From Paulinella micropora (taxonomy: Eukaryota; Cercozoa; Imbricatea; Euglyphida; Paulinellidae), in assembly GCA_019918135.1 (NCBI GenBank), contig WBZZ01000897.1:419501-483500 (forward strand): 64,000 nucleotides of DNA, read 5' to 3'. Shown piece after piece: positions 51,458 through 61,473 of the stretch (the first letter of the stretch is position 1; each line of letters begins with the position of its first letter). Under the pieces are notes generated by a model that saw only the letters and a list, made by a program, of their open reading frames with translations, searched no databases and was not told where the DNA came from. A program made the position numbers and the translations under genes.

Positions 51458-51460
<3 letters not shown>
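51051..51460. repeat. 410-bp direct repeat, copy 2
   Basis: Separated from copy 1 by 83 bp and followed directly by an ATT array (51,461-51,517). Confidence 0.9.
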
Positions 51461-51518
<58 letters not shown>

Positions 51519-51594
51519 GGCTTCCTCAGACTATAGCATCAGATCCAGATCCTGGACATGTGCCTCCATAATAATAATAATAATAATAATAATA

Positions 51595-51825
51595 GTGCTT
51601 CTCTGTCAATGGCTGATGCATTTCTGCACATGCGCCTCCATCGTCTCACCCGTGAGGGGAGTACGAAGAATTGACGATAGGCTCTAATGACACCCCCGCA
51701 CGGGCAGTTCCAACACTTCCAGACGGACCGGTATGTTCAATGAAAATACTGGTGGCACCGACGGGAATCGAACTGGCGACAGGGCCCAGATGGCAGAACT
51801 TGACCACTGGGCTATCACGGTGTCC
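51595..51825 (-). mobile_element. tRNA-derived SINE, copy 4 (short form)
   Basis: tRNA-like head 51,825-51,754. Another ATT/AGT array (51,827-51,917) follows its head on the right. Confidence 0.85.
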
Positions 51826-51870
51826 ATAATAATGATAATAATAATAATAATAATAGTAAGAATAATAATA

Positions 51871-51917
<47 letters not shown>

Positions 51918-52116
51918 CAAGCCATGGGAAACATCTCAAAAATTTAGGCGTTGGAACAAATCCTCAGAAACGGCCTAGCCGGGAACGGAAAACACTTTTT
52001 TTAAAGCTATATGTTGAAAATCTTTTCAGCCATATTTTGAAACAATGATGTTTGATGAATTGAACTTTTTGGTATTTTGTTGATTCTTGACTTGCCGAGT
52101 GGCAACTTTTGGGCTT

Positions 52117-52620
52117 GTGCGGGGAGGGGGGGGGGGGGGGGGGGGGGATTTGCACATCGCTATATCTACCTACCTACCTACCTACCTGATATGCATGTTA
52201 TGTGTGCACATTGTGGAGATAAAAGAGTATTCTCATTTCACACTATGCCTGTATGTATATGAATTAGAAACGCATCACATAGATGTATGCATACATACAT
52301 ACATAAATACATACATACATACATACATACATACACACACACATACATACATACGTACATACATACATACATACACACATACATACATACATACATACAT
52401 ACACACGTACGTACATACATACGTACATACATACATACACACATACACATACAATACACATACACATACACACACATACATACATACATATACATACATA
52501 CATACATACTAGACATATACATATACATACACATATACATGTACATATACATATATATACATATACATACATACATACATACATACATACATACATACAT
52601 AGGCAGACAAACAGACGTAT
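52117..52620. repeat. Poly(G), (CTAC)n and (CATA)n microsatellites
   Basis: A G-run at 52,120-52,147, CTAC repeats at 52,165-52,187, then about 320 bp of CATA/CACA variants from 52,283. Confidence 0.95.
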
Positions 52621-53720
52621 GTGTTTCGAAAAAGAAGGGTGATGACCTGCCACAAAAGGTGGAACTTTGGCGAAGCGTCTCTGAAGCCCTTGGATATGGC
52701 GATCAGAAAGAGAATTGAGCCCTGAATCTCTAGACTTGCTGTCCCTGGCCATACAATGGGCAATTTGGCACTCTCACAAAACAAATTTGAAAAAAAGCTA
52801 TTGACTAACTTTGAACTCGTCTTTCTCAATCAATATTTGAGATACAACAAACGCTGAGCACATCATTTAAATGCCCTTGTCGTGAGCTTTTGAACGACGG
52901 CTTCTGAATTGTCGTAGCACTTTGATTGACCAAAGTTGGATTATTTGGCACCTTCAATGTCCACAGTATGTTGTTACCTGTCCGAAAGATGGATCGCACC
53001 AAAACCAATCGATCCTTGAGTCTTTTTAGAACTTTTATATTTGATGTAGAAGTAGCCCAAGGTCAAGCCGCCAAGAAGAATAGGCCAACCCCACTACCAA
53101 ATAATACATTCATGCATTATTTTAAGAAAACCAAACGTGCAAGATCAGTGAAGGTTCCATTTGGTACATGAAATACAGCACTTGAAACAAATTCTAAGTA
53201 CGATTCTAGGAAACTGAGATAGACAAGACAGCATGATGAAGGTCGCGTTTGATCAACAAGCACTACACACATTCATGTTTTGCTTCTGTTTTCGGGAATT
53301 CATTGTCGCTCTTTGGAGTGTTTCTTTGTTGTGCCTCCCCACAACCGAATTTGCGCGATTGAATAAACATAGACATTTTGAATACCTAATTATAATCGAT
53401 GGTTGTGGGCAGAATATATCCTTTACCTTGGCAAGCGCTGACATTTCGGATTCATGTGGCATCTCTTTTTGCCAAATCCTACACAGAATCAAACGTGCAG
53501 GCATTCGGGCATTGCCACCGGAATTGCGGCATTTTGTGGGCAGCGATATCGCAGCCGCACGAAGAAAAAAATTCTTTTATGGGTCCAGCAACTCATAAAG
53601 AGGAAATTATTCTTCTTTGCTGTTGGTCTGTTGGTCTTTTATTTAGAGATAGAACTCAAGGGTACCACAAAAACGTTTAGCCTAAGTACTAGCCTAAAAC
53701 TAAACATTCATCGAGGTGGG
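52621..53720. other. Region without a recognised gene
   Basis: Several short frames (for example + strand 53,233-53,598, 121 residues) lack any motif or coding signature that I can support. Confidence 0.4.
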
Positions 53721-53728
53721 ACCCCCCT

Positions 53729-53908
53729 TTGTTACTAATAAACAGCTTCTTCTCCTTCTTTGCCTTTGCCTTTGATTTAATGAAGAAGTTACTTTCACAA
53801 GTGACCTCTGATCTTCTCCATCTTCTTCTTCTTCTTCTTCTTCTTCTTCTTCTTCTTCTTCTTCTTCTTCTTCTTCGTCTTCTTCTTCTTCTTCTTCTTC
53901 TGATAAGG
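53729..53908 (-). mobile_element. 3' end of GAA-tailed retroelement
   Basis: On the - strand a short 3' end (GAGGTCACTTGTGAAAG... CAAAGGCAAAGAAGGAG) follows a (GAA)n array at 53,905-53,815. The same 3' end recurs at 55,680-55,630. Confidence 0.5.
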
Positions 53909-53928
53909 GGAGAACCAGTGTTGATCGG

Positions 53929-54180
53929 TCAGGGAGGATCCGTTGCTGTCGCATGGTGCGATTTCTTAGACGCAAGTACAGGGGCAGCGTAGAGGAATAG
54001 GCGTTCCACTGGCGTCAAGTCTCCATTTGCGATTAAACAAACCAGCGCATGTAATGCTCTGAGGCATTCAGGGTCTTTGGATAGCGCGAACAAAATTTCT
54101 GACGTGTATCCGTAGAGTCCAGGCGAAGCACCAGTACATTGTCGCAGCCGGCGGGATAGCTTCCTTCTCAATGATGAGTC
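53929..54180 (-). pseudogene. Non-LTR RT fragment (region before palm)
   Basis: Reads LRQCTGASPGLYGYTSEILF, RALHALVCLIANGDLTPVER and LFLYAAPVLASKKS, the segment upstream of the RT core in LINE-like RTs of protists. It breaks off before the palm motifs. A (GAA)n array and unrelated sequence precede it at 54,298-54,364. Confidence 0.55.
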
Positions 54181-54296
54181 TTGGAGCGTCGAGTGAAAGG
54201 GCAGGTATGCGTTCCTGCTCAGGAGTAGGAGGATGCAGCTGTTTGAGTTGTTGGATGACGGGTCCGGTCGGTGGTAGAAGCCCAGGGCTAGGGAGA

Positions 54297-54327
<31 letters not shown>

Positions 54328-54918
54328 CTTCTTCTTCTTCTTCTTCTTCTTCTTCTTCTTCTTTAATAAAAGCAACATTGTACAAGGGGGAAAGTCAGAA
54401 CTAAATTGTGGGAAGCTAACTAAGTATGAAAATAATATTAATATAATAACTAGTACTGGATATGATTGAGGAAACAGAAATGGGAAAACGAAAGTAAATA
54501 TGAGGGGAGAAATAAAGGAAATGATAGAATGTAAGCTAGATATGATACGGGGACAGAAAGTGATCATGAAAAAGGAAAAAAGATATAGGGAGAGAGGAGA
54601 AAATGTAAGCTAAATATGATACGGAGACAGAAACTGAAAGAGGAAAAAGGTATATGGGGAGAGGGGGAAATGAAAGCTAAATACGATGAGGAAATAGAAA
54701 TCGACAAAAGAAAGAAAATAAAAAGAAAGGGATATAGACTAGAAAAAGAAAAAGGAAAAAAGAGCTAGATATGATAAGGGGACAGAAGTGAGGGGAAAAG
54801 GGAAGATATGAGGATGTACAAAGATAGTAACATGAGACTATGTACAAAAGAAGAAAAAAAACTAACACTAAACTAGTGAGAGCGTTGCGGTGCATCCCAA
54901 AGGCGCCGCTTCGCGCAG

Positions 54919-55400
54919 TCAAGGATACGTGCATTGCCTCGCGGTTTCAGCAGCAGACATCGCTCGAAAGTAGGGTAGGAGGCCACGTGGGTTTCGAGGG
55001 AAATCATCAAGCATGGCATCAGCGAGCGTATCTTGCGGCGGGTAGCCCTCTAACAACGCTTGCGTAATAGGCTTGCACTTTGCGTAAGAAGCCCAAAGCT
55101 TCACGACCAAGAGCACCTGTGGGTTCAAGAACCCACGCAACTAGGGTTGTGTTGGATGCCGTGGCTAGCTGATCATATTGGCGGTGTTTGATCAATTCAC
55201 GTTGGGATGCAGCGGCAAGTGGAGTGGTAGCTGCTAGCCTCAGTGAGGTTTGAGCAAGTGGGGAGGCGAAACTGACATCGATGATCGCGTCAGGAGGGCT
55301 CATCCTTGCAGGACGCCACCATATCCGGAGATCTGGGTGTTCTCTTGTAGCATCTTGAAAGTGTATACGGTCGGGCTCGATCTCGACGACCGCTCCACAG
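54919..55400 (-). pseudogene. Non-LTR element C-terminal endonuclease-like fragment
   Basis: Reads EDFLRRCGAVVEIEPDRIHF, SPPDAIIDVSFASPLAQTSL, ASQRELIKHRQYDQL and LEPTGALGREALGFL. The PD...D-V...E/K order resembles the C-terminal restriction-like (PD-D/ExK) domain of RTs with REL-endonuclease. It is preceded on its strand by (GAA)n at 55,475-55,408. A frame change occurs near 55,080. Confidence 0.5.
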
Positions 55401-55407
55401 CGCCGAA

Positions 55408-55511
55408 GAAAATCTTCTTCTTCTTCTTCTTCTTCTTCTTCTTCTTTTTCTTCTTCTTCTTCTTCTTTAATAAAAGCAACATTGTACTTCTTCTTCTTCT
55501 ACTTCTTCTTC

Positions 55512-55543
<32 letters not shown>

Positions 55544-55626
55544 CTTCTTCTTCTTCTTCTTCTTCTTCTTCTTCTTCTTCTTCTTCTTCTTCTTCTTCTT
55601 CTTCTTCTTCTTCTTCTTCTTCTTCT
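55408..55626. repeat. (GAA)n arrays with element 3'-end insert
   Basis: Two arrays, 55,408-55,465 and 55,487-55,626, flank a 21-bp unit (TACAATGTTGCTTTTATTAAA on the - strand). That unit also precedes the array at 54,298-54,364. Confidence 0.9.
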
Positions 55627-55699
55627 TTGCCTTTGTCTTTGGTTTAATGAAGTTAATTACAAGTGACCTCTGGTCATCCATACAAATCGTATACAAATC

Positions 55700-56706
55700 G
55701 TTCTTCTTCTTCTTCGATTCTTAGATTGTTTTTTATTTAGAGAAATAATTGGTACAATTACAACTCATGGAGAAACTGCTAACAGCTATTGCCTAAAGCA
55801 AATCGCTGACCGAGGCAGTGACCAGTGTCTGGGGGATAGTTATATATTAATATATTTCGAGCCCGGCGTTGCGGCCTGATTAGTTGATAAATATTAAGTG
55901 CTACTTTGAATTGGCTTAGTTTGGTTATGTGGAAGATATTATCGGGTAATGTGTTATAAATTTAGCATTAATCTGTGCGAAATGCGGGTCGTTTCTATCT
56001 ATATATATAGTTTATGCTTTAAGGAGTAACGGGTTCGATGGGTACGCTTGACGGTCGTACTGGTGTACTTATTATCATGCATGGGTTGGTTTTTTATTTG
56101 TGTTGAGAGTATATATGGATGTATCTCAATGCAAACTCCATATGTACACAGGTTGTAAAGGTCTAGGAGTTGTAGCTTATGTAGAGGGGCAGTATGGGTG
56201 CGCGGAGCTGCTTGTAATAACAGGCGTATTATGCGTTTATGTATGTTGACTAGGGACTGTACATATTTATTTGTTTTATCTTGCGTGCCCCATATACTGA
56301 TGTTGTATATGAGGTGTGGGTATACATTGAAGTAGTACAGTTGTTTTAGGGTATGGGTAGGCAGGAGTTTATTTGCATAGGCCAGGATCTGAACCATAGG
56401 GTAGATTTTGGTGATAACGTTGTGGACTTGTCGGTGGTGTTTTAGGTTGCGGTGTAGAACAATGCCAAGAAGCTTAGCTTGATGACACTGCTCTATCTCT
56501 TGGCGGTTATTTGCTAGGTGGGTGTTAAAAGGGTGTTTATGGAAAATCGTGTATTGGGTTTTGGCTTGGTTAGGGACAAGGTTATTTTTATGAAAGTAGT
56601 TGATCAGGCGGTCTATAGTATGTTGCGCGCTTGTTTTCTTCTTCTTCTTCTTCTTCTTCTTCTTCTTCTTCTTCTTCTTCTTCTTCTTCTTCTTCTTCTT
56701 TCTTCT

Positions 56707-56753
<47 letters not shown>

Positions 56754-56760
56754 TTCTTTT
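55700..56760 (-). mobile_element. 5'-truncated LINE (Jockey/I-like) with (GAA)n tail
   Basis: The open frame to 55,999 holds the RT thumb and C-terminus: LINYFHKNNLVPNQAKTQY, AKLLGIVLHRNLKHHRQVHN, LKQLYYFNVYPHLIYNISIW and LHKLQLLDLYNLCTYGVCIE. Palm motifs are lost at the (GAA)n array 56,636-56,758. The 3' UTR ends CTAAATAAAAAACAATC then (GAA)n at 55,716-55,700. Confidence 0.75.
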
Positions 56761-57105
56761 TGGATTCTTTTTATTTATAGAGATAATTATACAATTATAA
56801 CTCATGGAGTAACTGCTAAGCTATTGCCTAAAGCAAATCGCTGGCCGAGGCAGTGACCAGTGTCTGGGGTTGTAGTTATTAATGTATTTAAATTTCGAGT
56901 CCGGCGTTACGAGCCTGATTAATTAATAAATATTGCTTAAGTTCTTTTTTGCATTGGCTTAGTTTGGTTATATGAAAAATATGGTCGGATAATTTGTTGA
57001 ATATATTAGCATTAGTTTGCGTGAAGTGCGGGTCGTTTCTGTCTATACATATAGTTTTCTTTTCTTGGAGTACCGAGTGTGGTGGTTATGCGAGAAGAAG
57101 AAAGA
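56761..57105 (-). mobile_element. LINE 3' fragment of the same family
   Basis: 56,761-56,880 and on to about 57,080 repeat the C-terminal/3' UTR sequence seen at 55,720-56,020 (CTCATGGAG, CTATTGCCTAAAGCAAATCG, GCGGGTCGTTTCTGTC), about 85-90% alike, ending at the GAA array at 56,758. Confidence 0.65.
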
Positions 57106-57321
57106 TGAAAGAAGAAAGAAGAAAGAAGAAGAAAGAAGAAGAAGAAGAAGAAGAAGAAGAAGAAGAAGAAGAAAAAGAAGAAAAAGAAGAGAAGGGAAGA
57201 AGAAGAAGAAGAAGAAGAAGAAGAGGCAAGAGGGAGAGGAAGAAGAACGCTTTAAACCCTCCCTTTACAATTACGGTTTAATTAAAGAAGACGAAGAAGA
57301 CGAAGAAGACAAAGAAGAAGA

Positions 57322-57370
<49 letters not shown>

Positions 57371-57379
57371 CCACCACCA

Positions 57380-57705
57380 AACATACCCATCGAACCCGAT
57401 ACTCCCTAAAATGTAAACTATACATAGACAGAAACGACCCACATTTTACGCAAACTAATGCTAAAATCTACAACACATTACCCGATAATATCTTCCACAT
57501 AACCAAACTAAGCCCATTCAAAATAGAACTTAAGAAATACTCATTAATTAAGCAGGCCCGCAACGCCGGACTCGAAAAAAATTAACAACTACACTCCAGA
57601 CACTGGTCACTGCCTCGGCCAGCGATTTGCTTTAGGCAATAGCTGTTAGCAAATTCTCCATGAGTTATGATTGTACAAATTGTTTCTCTAAATAAAAAGA
57701 ATCGA
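57380..57705 (+). mobile_element. LINE 3' end, opposite orientation, GAA-tailed
   Basis: + strand coding THRTRYSLKCKLYIDRNDPH to AGLEKN stop (57,585), then the same 3' UTR as the - strand copies, ending AATAAAAAGAATCGAAGAATC and a (GAA)n tail 57,712-57,820. Preceded by (AGT)n and (GAA)n at 57,108-57,370. Confidence 0.7.
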
Positions 57706-57865
57706 AGAATCGAAGAAGAAGAAGAAGAAGAAGAAGAAGAAGAAGAAGAGAAGAAGAAGAAGAAGAAGAAGAAGAAGAAGAAGAAGAAGAAGAAGAACAA
57801 GAAGAAGAAGAAGAAGAATCCAAGAATCCAAGAAGAAAAAGAAGAAGAAGACGAAGAAGAAGAAG

Positions 57866-58020
57866 AAGCTCCCATACTGCCCCTCTACTACATAAAATAA
57901 AACTCCTAGACATCTATAACCTATACATATACAGGCTATGCATCGAAACGCACCCATACATACACTCAACAAAAATAAAGCACCAACCAATGCATGATAA
58001 TAAATACACTAGTACTAATA
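57866..58020 (+). mobile_element. Another LINE fragment of the same family, inserted in the GAA tail
   Basis: Starts in mid-ORF directly after GAAGAAGAAGAAG: LLDIYNLYIYRLCIETHPYI and QPMHDNKYTSTNT, matching residues of the - strand copy; runs into CTT/CCT repeats (58,030-58,270). Confidence 0.65.
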
Positions 58021-58029
58021 CGGTCCTTC

Positions 58030-58270
58030 TTCTTCCTTCTTCTTCTTCTTCTTCTTCTTCTTCTTTTTCTTCCTCCTCCTCCTCCTCCTCTTCCTCCTCC
58101 CCCCCTCCTCCTTTTCTTCCTCTTCTTTCTCTTCTTTCTCTTCTTTCTCTTCTTTTTCTTCTTTCTTCTTTCTCTCCTTTCTTATCATTTCTTCTTATTG
58201 CTTCTTTCTTCTTCTTTCTTCTTTCTTCTTTCTTCTCCCTTCTCTTTCCCCACTTCCATCGCCACCGCTG
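58030..58270. repeat. (CTT)n/(CCT)n tract
   Basis: Pyrimidine-rich simple repeat with TTTCTTC variants; not coding. Confidence 0.9.
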
Positions 58271-58433
58271 CATCCAACACGTTTCTTCTTGAAATGAAGT
58301 AGCTTCTTTGGCACGGAAAATGAGGCGAAATGCAAACCACGATTAGCAGCGCAAGCCTATTGCGTGGGTCCGTCCTCCGTAAACGAGTAACAACTCCATC
58401 CTTTTTCAGATTGCTCGTTCATGATTCATTCTC

Positions 58434-59897
58434 ATGTCATGGTTTGCAGTGTTTGTGGGTGATCAGCCTTCCTGGTTTGAGATGGTGGCGCGAGAGCGTC
58501 TGGTGGACGGTTTCCGGCCTGCACTGCGTCACCTGTGCTGGGTGATAGCCGATGTGCATCCCCCGACTCTGGGCTGGCTGCGCTCTTGGTTCCCTGAGTT
58601 GAATACATCGCTGGTCTACGCCGTGGAACAGCATTTCCTGCATGCCTACAACGCGTCCTTTGCAGAAAATTTCTATGGCCTGAAGCGTGTCGTACTGCTA
58701 GACGGCAAAGAGGTCCCTCTGCGCGAAGTAGACAGGAGGCGCGCTCTTTTCTTTCTGGTTGCGGTGCCTTACATACGGGAGAAACTCGAGAGCACCTATG
58801 AGGCAGATCTGGAGCGACAAAGGGACAACTTACCTCCTCAGGTTATCTGTCTCCGTTCTCTTGTCAGCTTATGTCCTTCGGGTCTGTGCCCTGTTTTTGA
58901 TCATTAGAGTGCAGGACATGCGTTTCTTCTTTCTGTCTATCCGTATTTTCATCTTGTCTACGAAGCACTCCAGTTCGGATTTCAACTAGCTTATCTACTT
59001 GGCACTGCTGATGCATTCTCTCCCTGGCTGTATCTTTGCTCGCAACGCATCAAGCGTATCACTATGAACGACGTGGTAGCATCAGCAAGTTAAACGGGAT
59101 GACAAAGTCTGTGGTCTTGCTGTCTTAGCTCCGGCATCAGCAGCGACAGCAACAAAAGCTTTCGAAGCAAGAGCTCTTGGTGACTGACCTTGCCACGAAA
59201 ATACGTTCAGCCTTCTCAAACGCGTGGCTGTATATATTTCAGAGTCGTGTCTGGCAAGAGCATGAGCGTAAGTCAGGTCTCGCAAGCTTGGAGCATTTTG
59301 CAGCACTGAATTTTCTGGATTAACCAGGCTTTCTCCCTGGCTTGTGGCGCGTTCTAGCTCGCTTGAGGTCGCATTCATTTGGCGGCAGGAATCATGATGG
59401 CTGTGCAGGGACATGGCCGCACGGAATGCAAAATGGGCTCTGTTAATATTTCTGTTGGCCTTCAAGTTCGCCGAATGGTGTGCACACATTTACAGTCCCA
59501 TGACACCAAATATCAGTAATAGGTGGTATTCACCCGCAAACGTGCTTGGGACACGAAGGAAGCTCCCCATTCCACCACCACCACCTCCTTCGGAGGTCCA
59601 GACCTTTTACACTAACGTTGCAGCGCCATGATTTTTATTTTTTAGGCTTCACCGCCTAAGCTGGCGATGCCTGCTAGCAACAGAATATGTATTAATTATG
59701 TCAGCTTACCTCATTTACATCCTCCTTTGTACATAGGTCCCTTGTGTCGTCGTCACCGCACCAATCCTGCTGCTGTTCCTACCGGCTTTGTCTTCTGCTA
59801 TCCTTGCATTCATGCATATGTGTCTGAAAATGGTTTTTGTCCAGTGACTCGTCTACTTTGTACGATTCACCAGATCAGAAGAGTGTACACGGACTAA
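58434..59897 (+). CDS. PEX12: Peroxisome assembly protein PEX12, spliced
   Basis: Exon 1 (58,434-58,841): PSWFEMVARERLVDGFRPAL, and SFAENFYGLKR, the PEX2/PEX12 N-terminal hallmark. Intron 1 is 66 bp (GT 58,842 to AG 58,907). Exon 2 from 58,908 keeps phase: SVYPYFHLVYEALQFGFQLA, SPWLYLCSQRIKRITMND. A short exon near 59,120-59,190 is likely. A later exon to about 59,620 has FLLAFKFAEWCAHIY and PIPPPPPPSE. The last exon (from 59,737) carries the degenerate RING: GPLCRRHRTNPAAVPTGFVF, CYPCIHAYVSENGFCPVT, ending at TAA 59,895. PEX12 is a peroxisomal membrane E3-ligase subunit recycling the PEX5 receptor. N-terminal start may lie further upstream; middle exon borders are approximate. Confidence 0.88.
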
Positions 59898-60083
59898 GTG
59901 AACTCCTAAATAGATTATCAACATACATCAGATGATGATGATTATTTTTTAATTTATTTATTATTTGTTAAACACTAGTAGTACAACCGCTTTCAAATTG
60001 GAGTTGAATGTTCGATGGAATATGGAATCCCGATTTCGGAATTCGCTGTAATAATAATAATAAGAATAATAATAATAATAATA

Positions 60084-60348
60084 GTGCTTCTCTGTCAATG
60101 GCTGATGCATTTCTGCACATGCGCCTCCATCGTCTCACCCGTGAGGGGAGTACGAAGAATTGACGATAAGCTCTAATGACACCCCCGCAAGGGCAGTTCC
60201 AACACTTCCAGACGGACCGGTATGTTCAATGAAAATACTGGTCCAGACGGACCGGTATGTTCAATGAAAATACTGGTGGCACCGACGGGAATCGAACTGG
60301 CGACAGGGCCCAGATGGTAGAACTTGACCACTGGGCTATCACGGTGTC
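60084..60348 (-). mobile_element. tRNA-derived SINE, copy 5 (long form)
   Basis: Head 60,348-60,278; the duplicated 36-bp unit is present; tail of ATT at 60,050-60,083. Confidence 0.85.
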
Positions 60349-60376
60349 AATAATAATAATAATAATAATGATAATA

Positions 60377-60641
60377 GTGCTTCTCTGTCAATGGCTGATG
60401 CATTTCTGCACATGCGCCTCCATCGTCTCACCCGTGAGGGGAGTACGAAGAATTGACGATAAGCTCTAATGACACCCCCGCAAGGGCAGTTCCAACACTT
60501 CCAGACGGGCCGGTATGTTCAATGAAAATACTGGTCCAGACGGATCGGTATGTTCAATGAAAATACTGGTGGCACCGACGGGAATCGAACTGGCGACAGG
60601 GCCCAGATGGTAGAACTTGACCACTGGGCTATCACGGTGTC
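60377..60641 (-). mobile_element. tRNA-derived SINE, copy 6 (long form)
   Basis: Head 60,641-60,571; tail (60,349-60,376) abuts the head of copy 5. Confidence 0.85.
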
Positions 60642-60642
60642 A

Positions 60643-60688
<46 letters not shown>

Positions 60689-60880
60689 GTGCTTCTCTGT
60701 CAATGGCTGATGCAAATCTGCACATGCGCCTCCATCGTCTCACCTGTGAGGGGAGTACGAAGAATTGACGATAGGCTCTAATGACACCCCCGCAAGGGCA
60801 GTTCCAACACTTCCAGACGGACCGGTATGTTCAATGAAAATACTGGTGGCACCGACGGGAATCGAACTGGCGACAGGGCC
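60689..60880 (-). mobile_element. tRNA-derived SINE, copy 7, 5'-truncated
   Basis: Only 33 bases of the tRNA-like head remain (60,848-60,880), including the B box; cut at GACAGGGCC by the next ATT array. Tail 60,642-60,688 abuts copy 6. Confidence 0.85.
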
Positions 60881-60904
60881 AATAATAATAATAATAATAA
60901 TAAT

Positions 60905-61079
60905 AGTGTATCTCCTGCCAATTGCTGAGCCAAAAGGCCATGTGCATCCAGTCCTCCATTCCATAAGGAAAGTCTCCACACCAATCGGTGGAATAAAGGA
61001 AGTGACTGCATAGAACATTACTCTAGGAGCTTTATACCAATCAGCCCATGGAAAGGGACCAATGGCCTATGTACTCCCT
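60905..61079 (-). mobile_element. Different short retroelement with (ATT)n tail
   Basis: 175 bp unrelated to the SINE body except at its 3' end (GGATGCACATGGCC...GCTCAGCAATTGGCAG). Its tail 60,881-60,904 interrupts copy 7. Confidence 0.6.
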
Positions 61080-61080
61080 A

Positions 61081-61120
<40 letters not shown>

Positions 61121-61351
61121 GTGCTTCTCTGTCAATGGCTGATGCAAATCTGCACATGCGCCTCCATCGTCTCACCCGTGAGGGGAGTACGAAGAATTGA
61201 CGATAGGCTCTAATGACACCCCCGAAAGGGCAGTTCCAACACTTCCAGACGGACCGGTATGTTCAATGAAAATACTGGTGGCACCGACGGGAATCGAACT
61301 GGCGACAGGGCCCAGATGGTAGAACTTGACCACTGGGCTATCACGGTGTCC
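61121..61351 (-). mobile_element. tRNA-derived SINE, copy 8 (short form)
   Basis: Head 61,351-61,280; tail 61,080-61,120. Confidence 0.85.
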
Positions 61352-61417
<66 letters not shown>

Positions 61418-61473
61418 GTGCTTCTCTGTCAATAGCTGATGCAAATCTGCACATGCGCCTCCATCGTCTCACG
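61418..61473 (-). mobile_element. SINE 3' end fragment fused to LINE
   Basis: 56 bases of the SINE 3' end with its ATT tail (61,353-61,417), cut exactly where LINE coding starts. Confidence 0.75.

Noticed and set aside
48823..51825. Regularly spaced direct repeats resembling a CRISPR array
   Set aside because: Units are 230-270 bp with tRNA-like heads and ATT tails in eukaryotic context; no short uniform repeats, unique spacers or cas genes.
53233..53598. 121-residue + strand frame as a gene
   Set aside because: No motif, no spliced partners, and overlapping frames of similar length on both strands.
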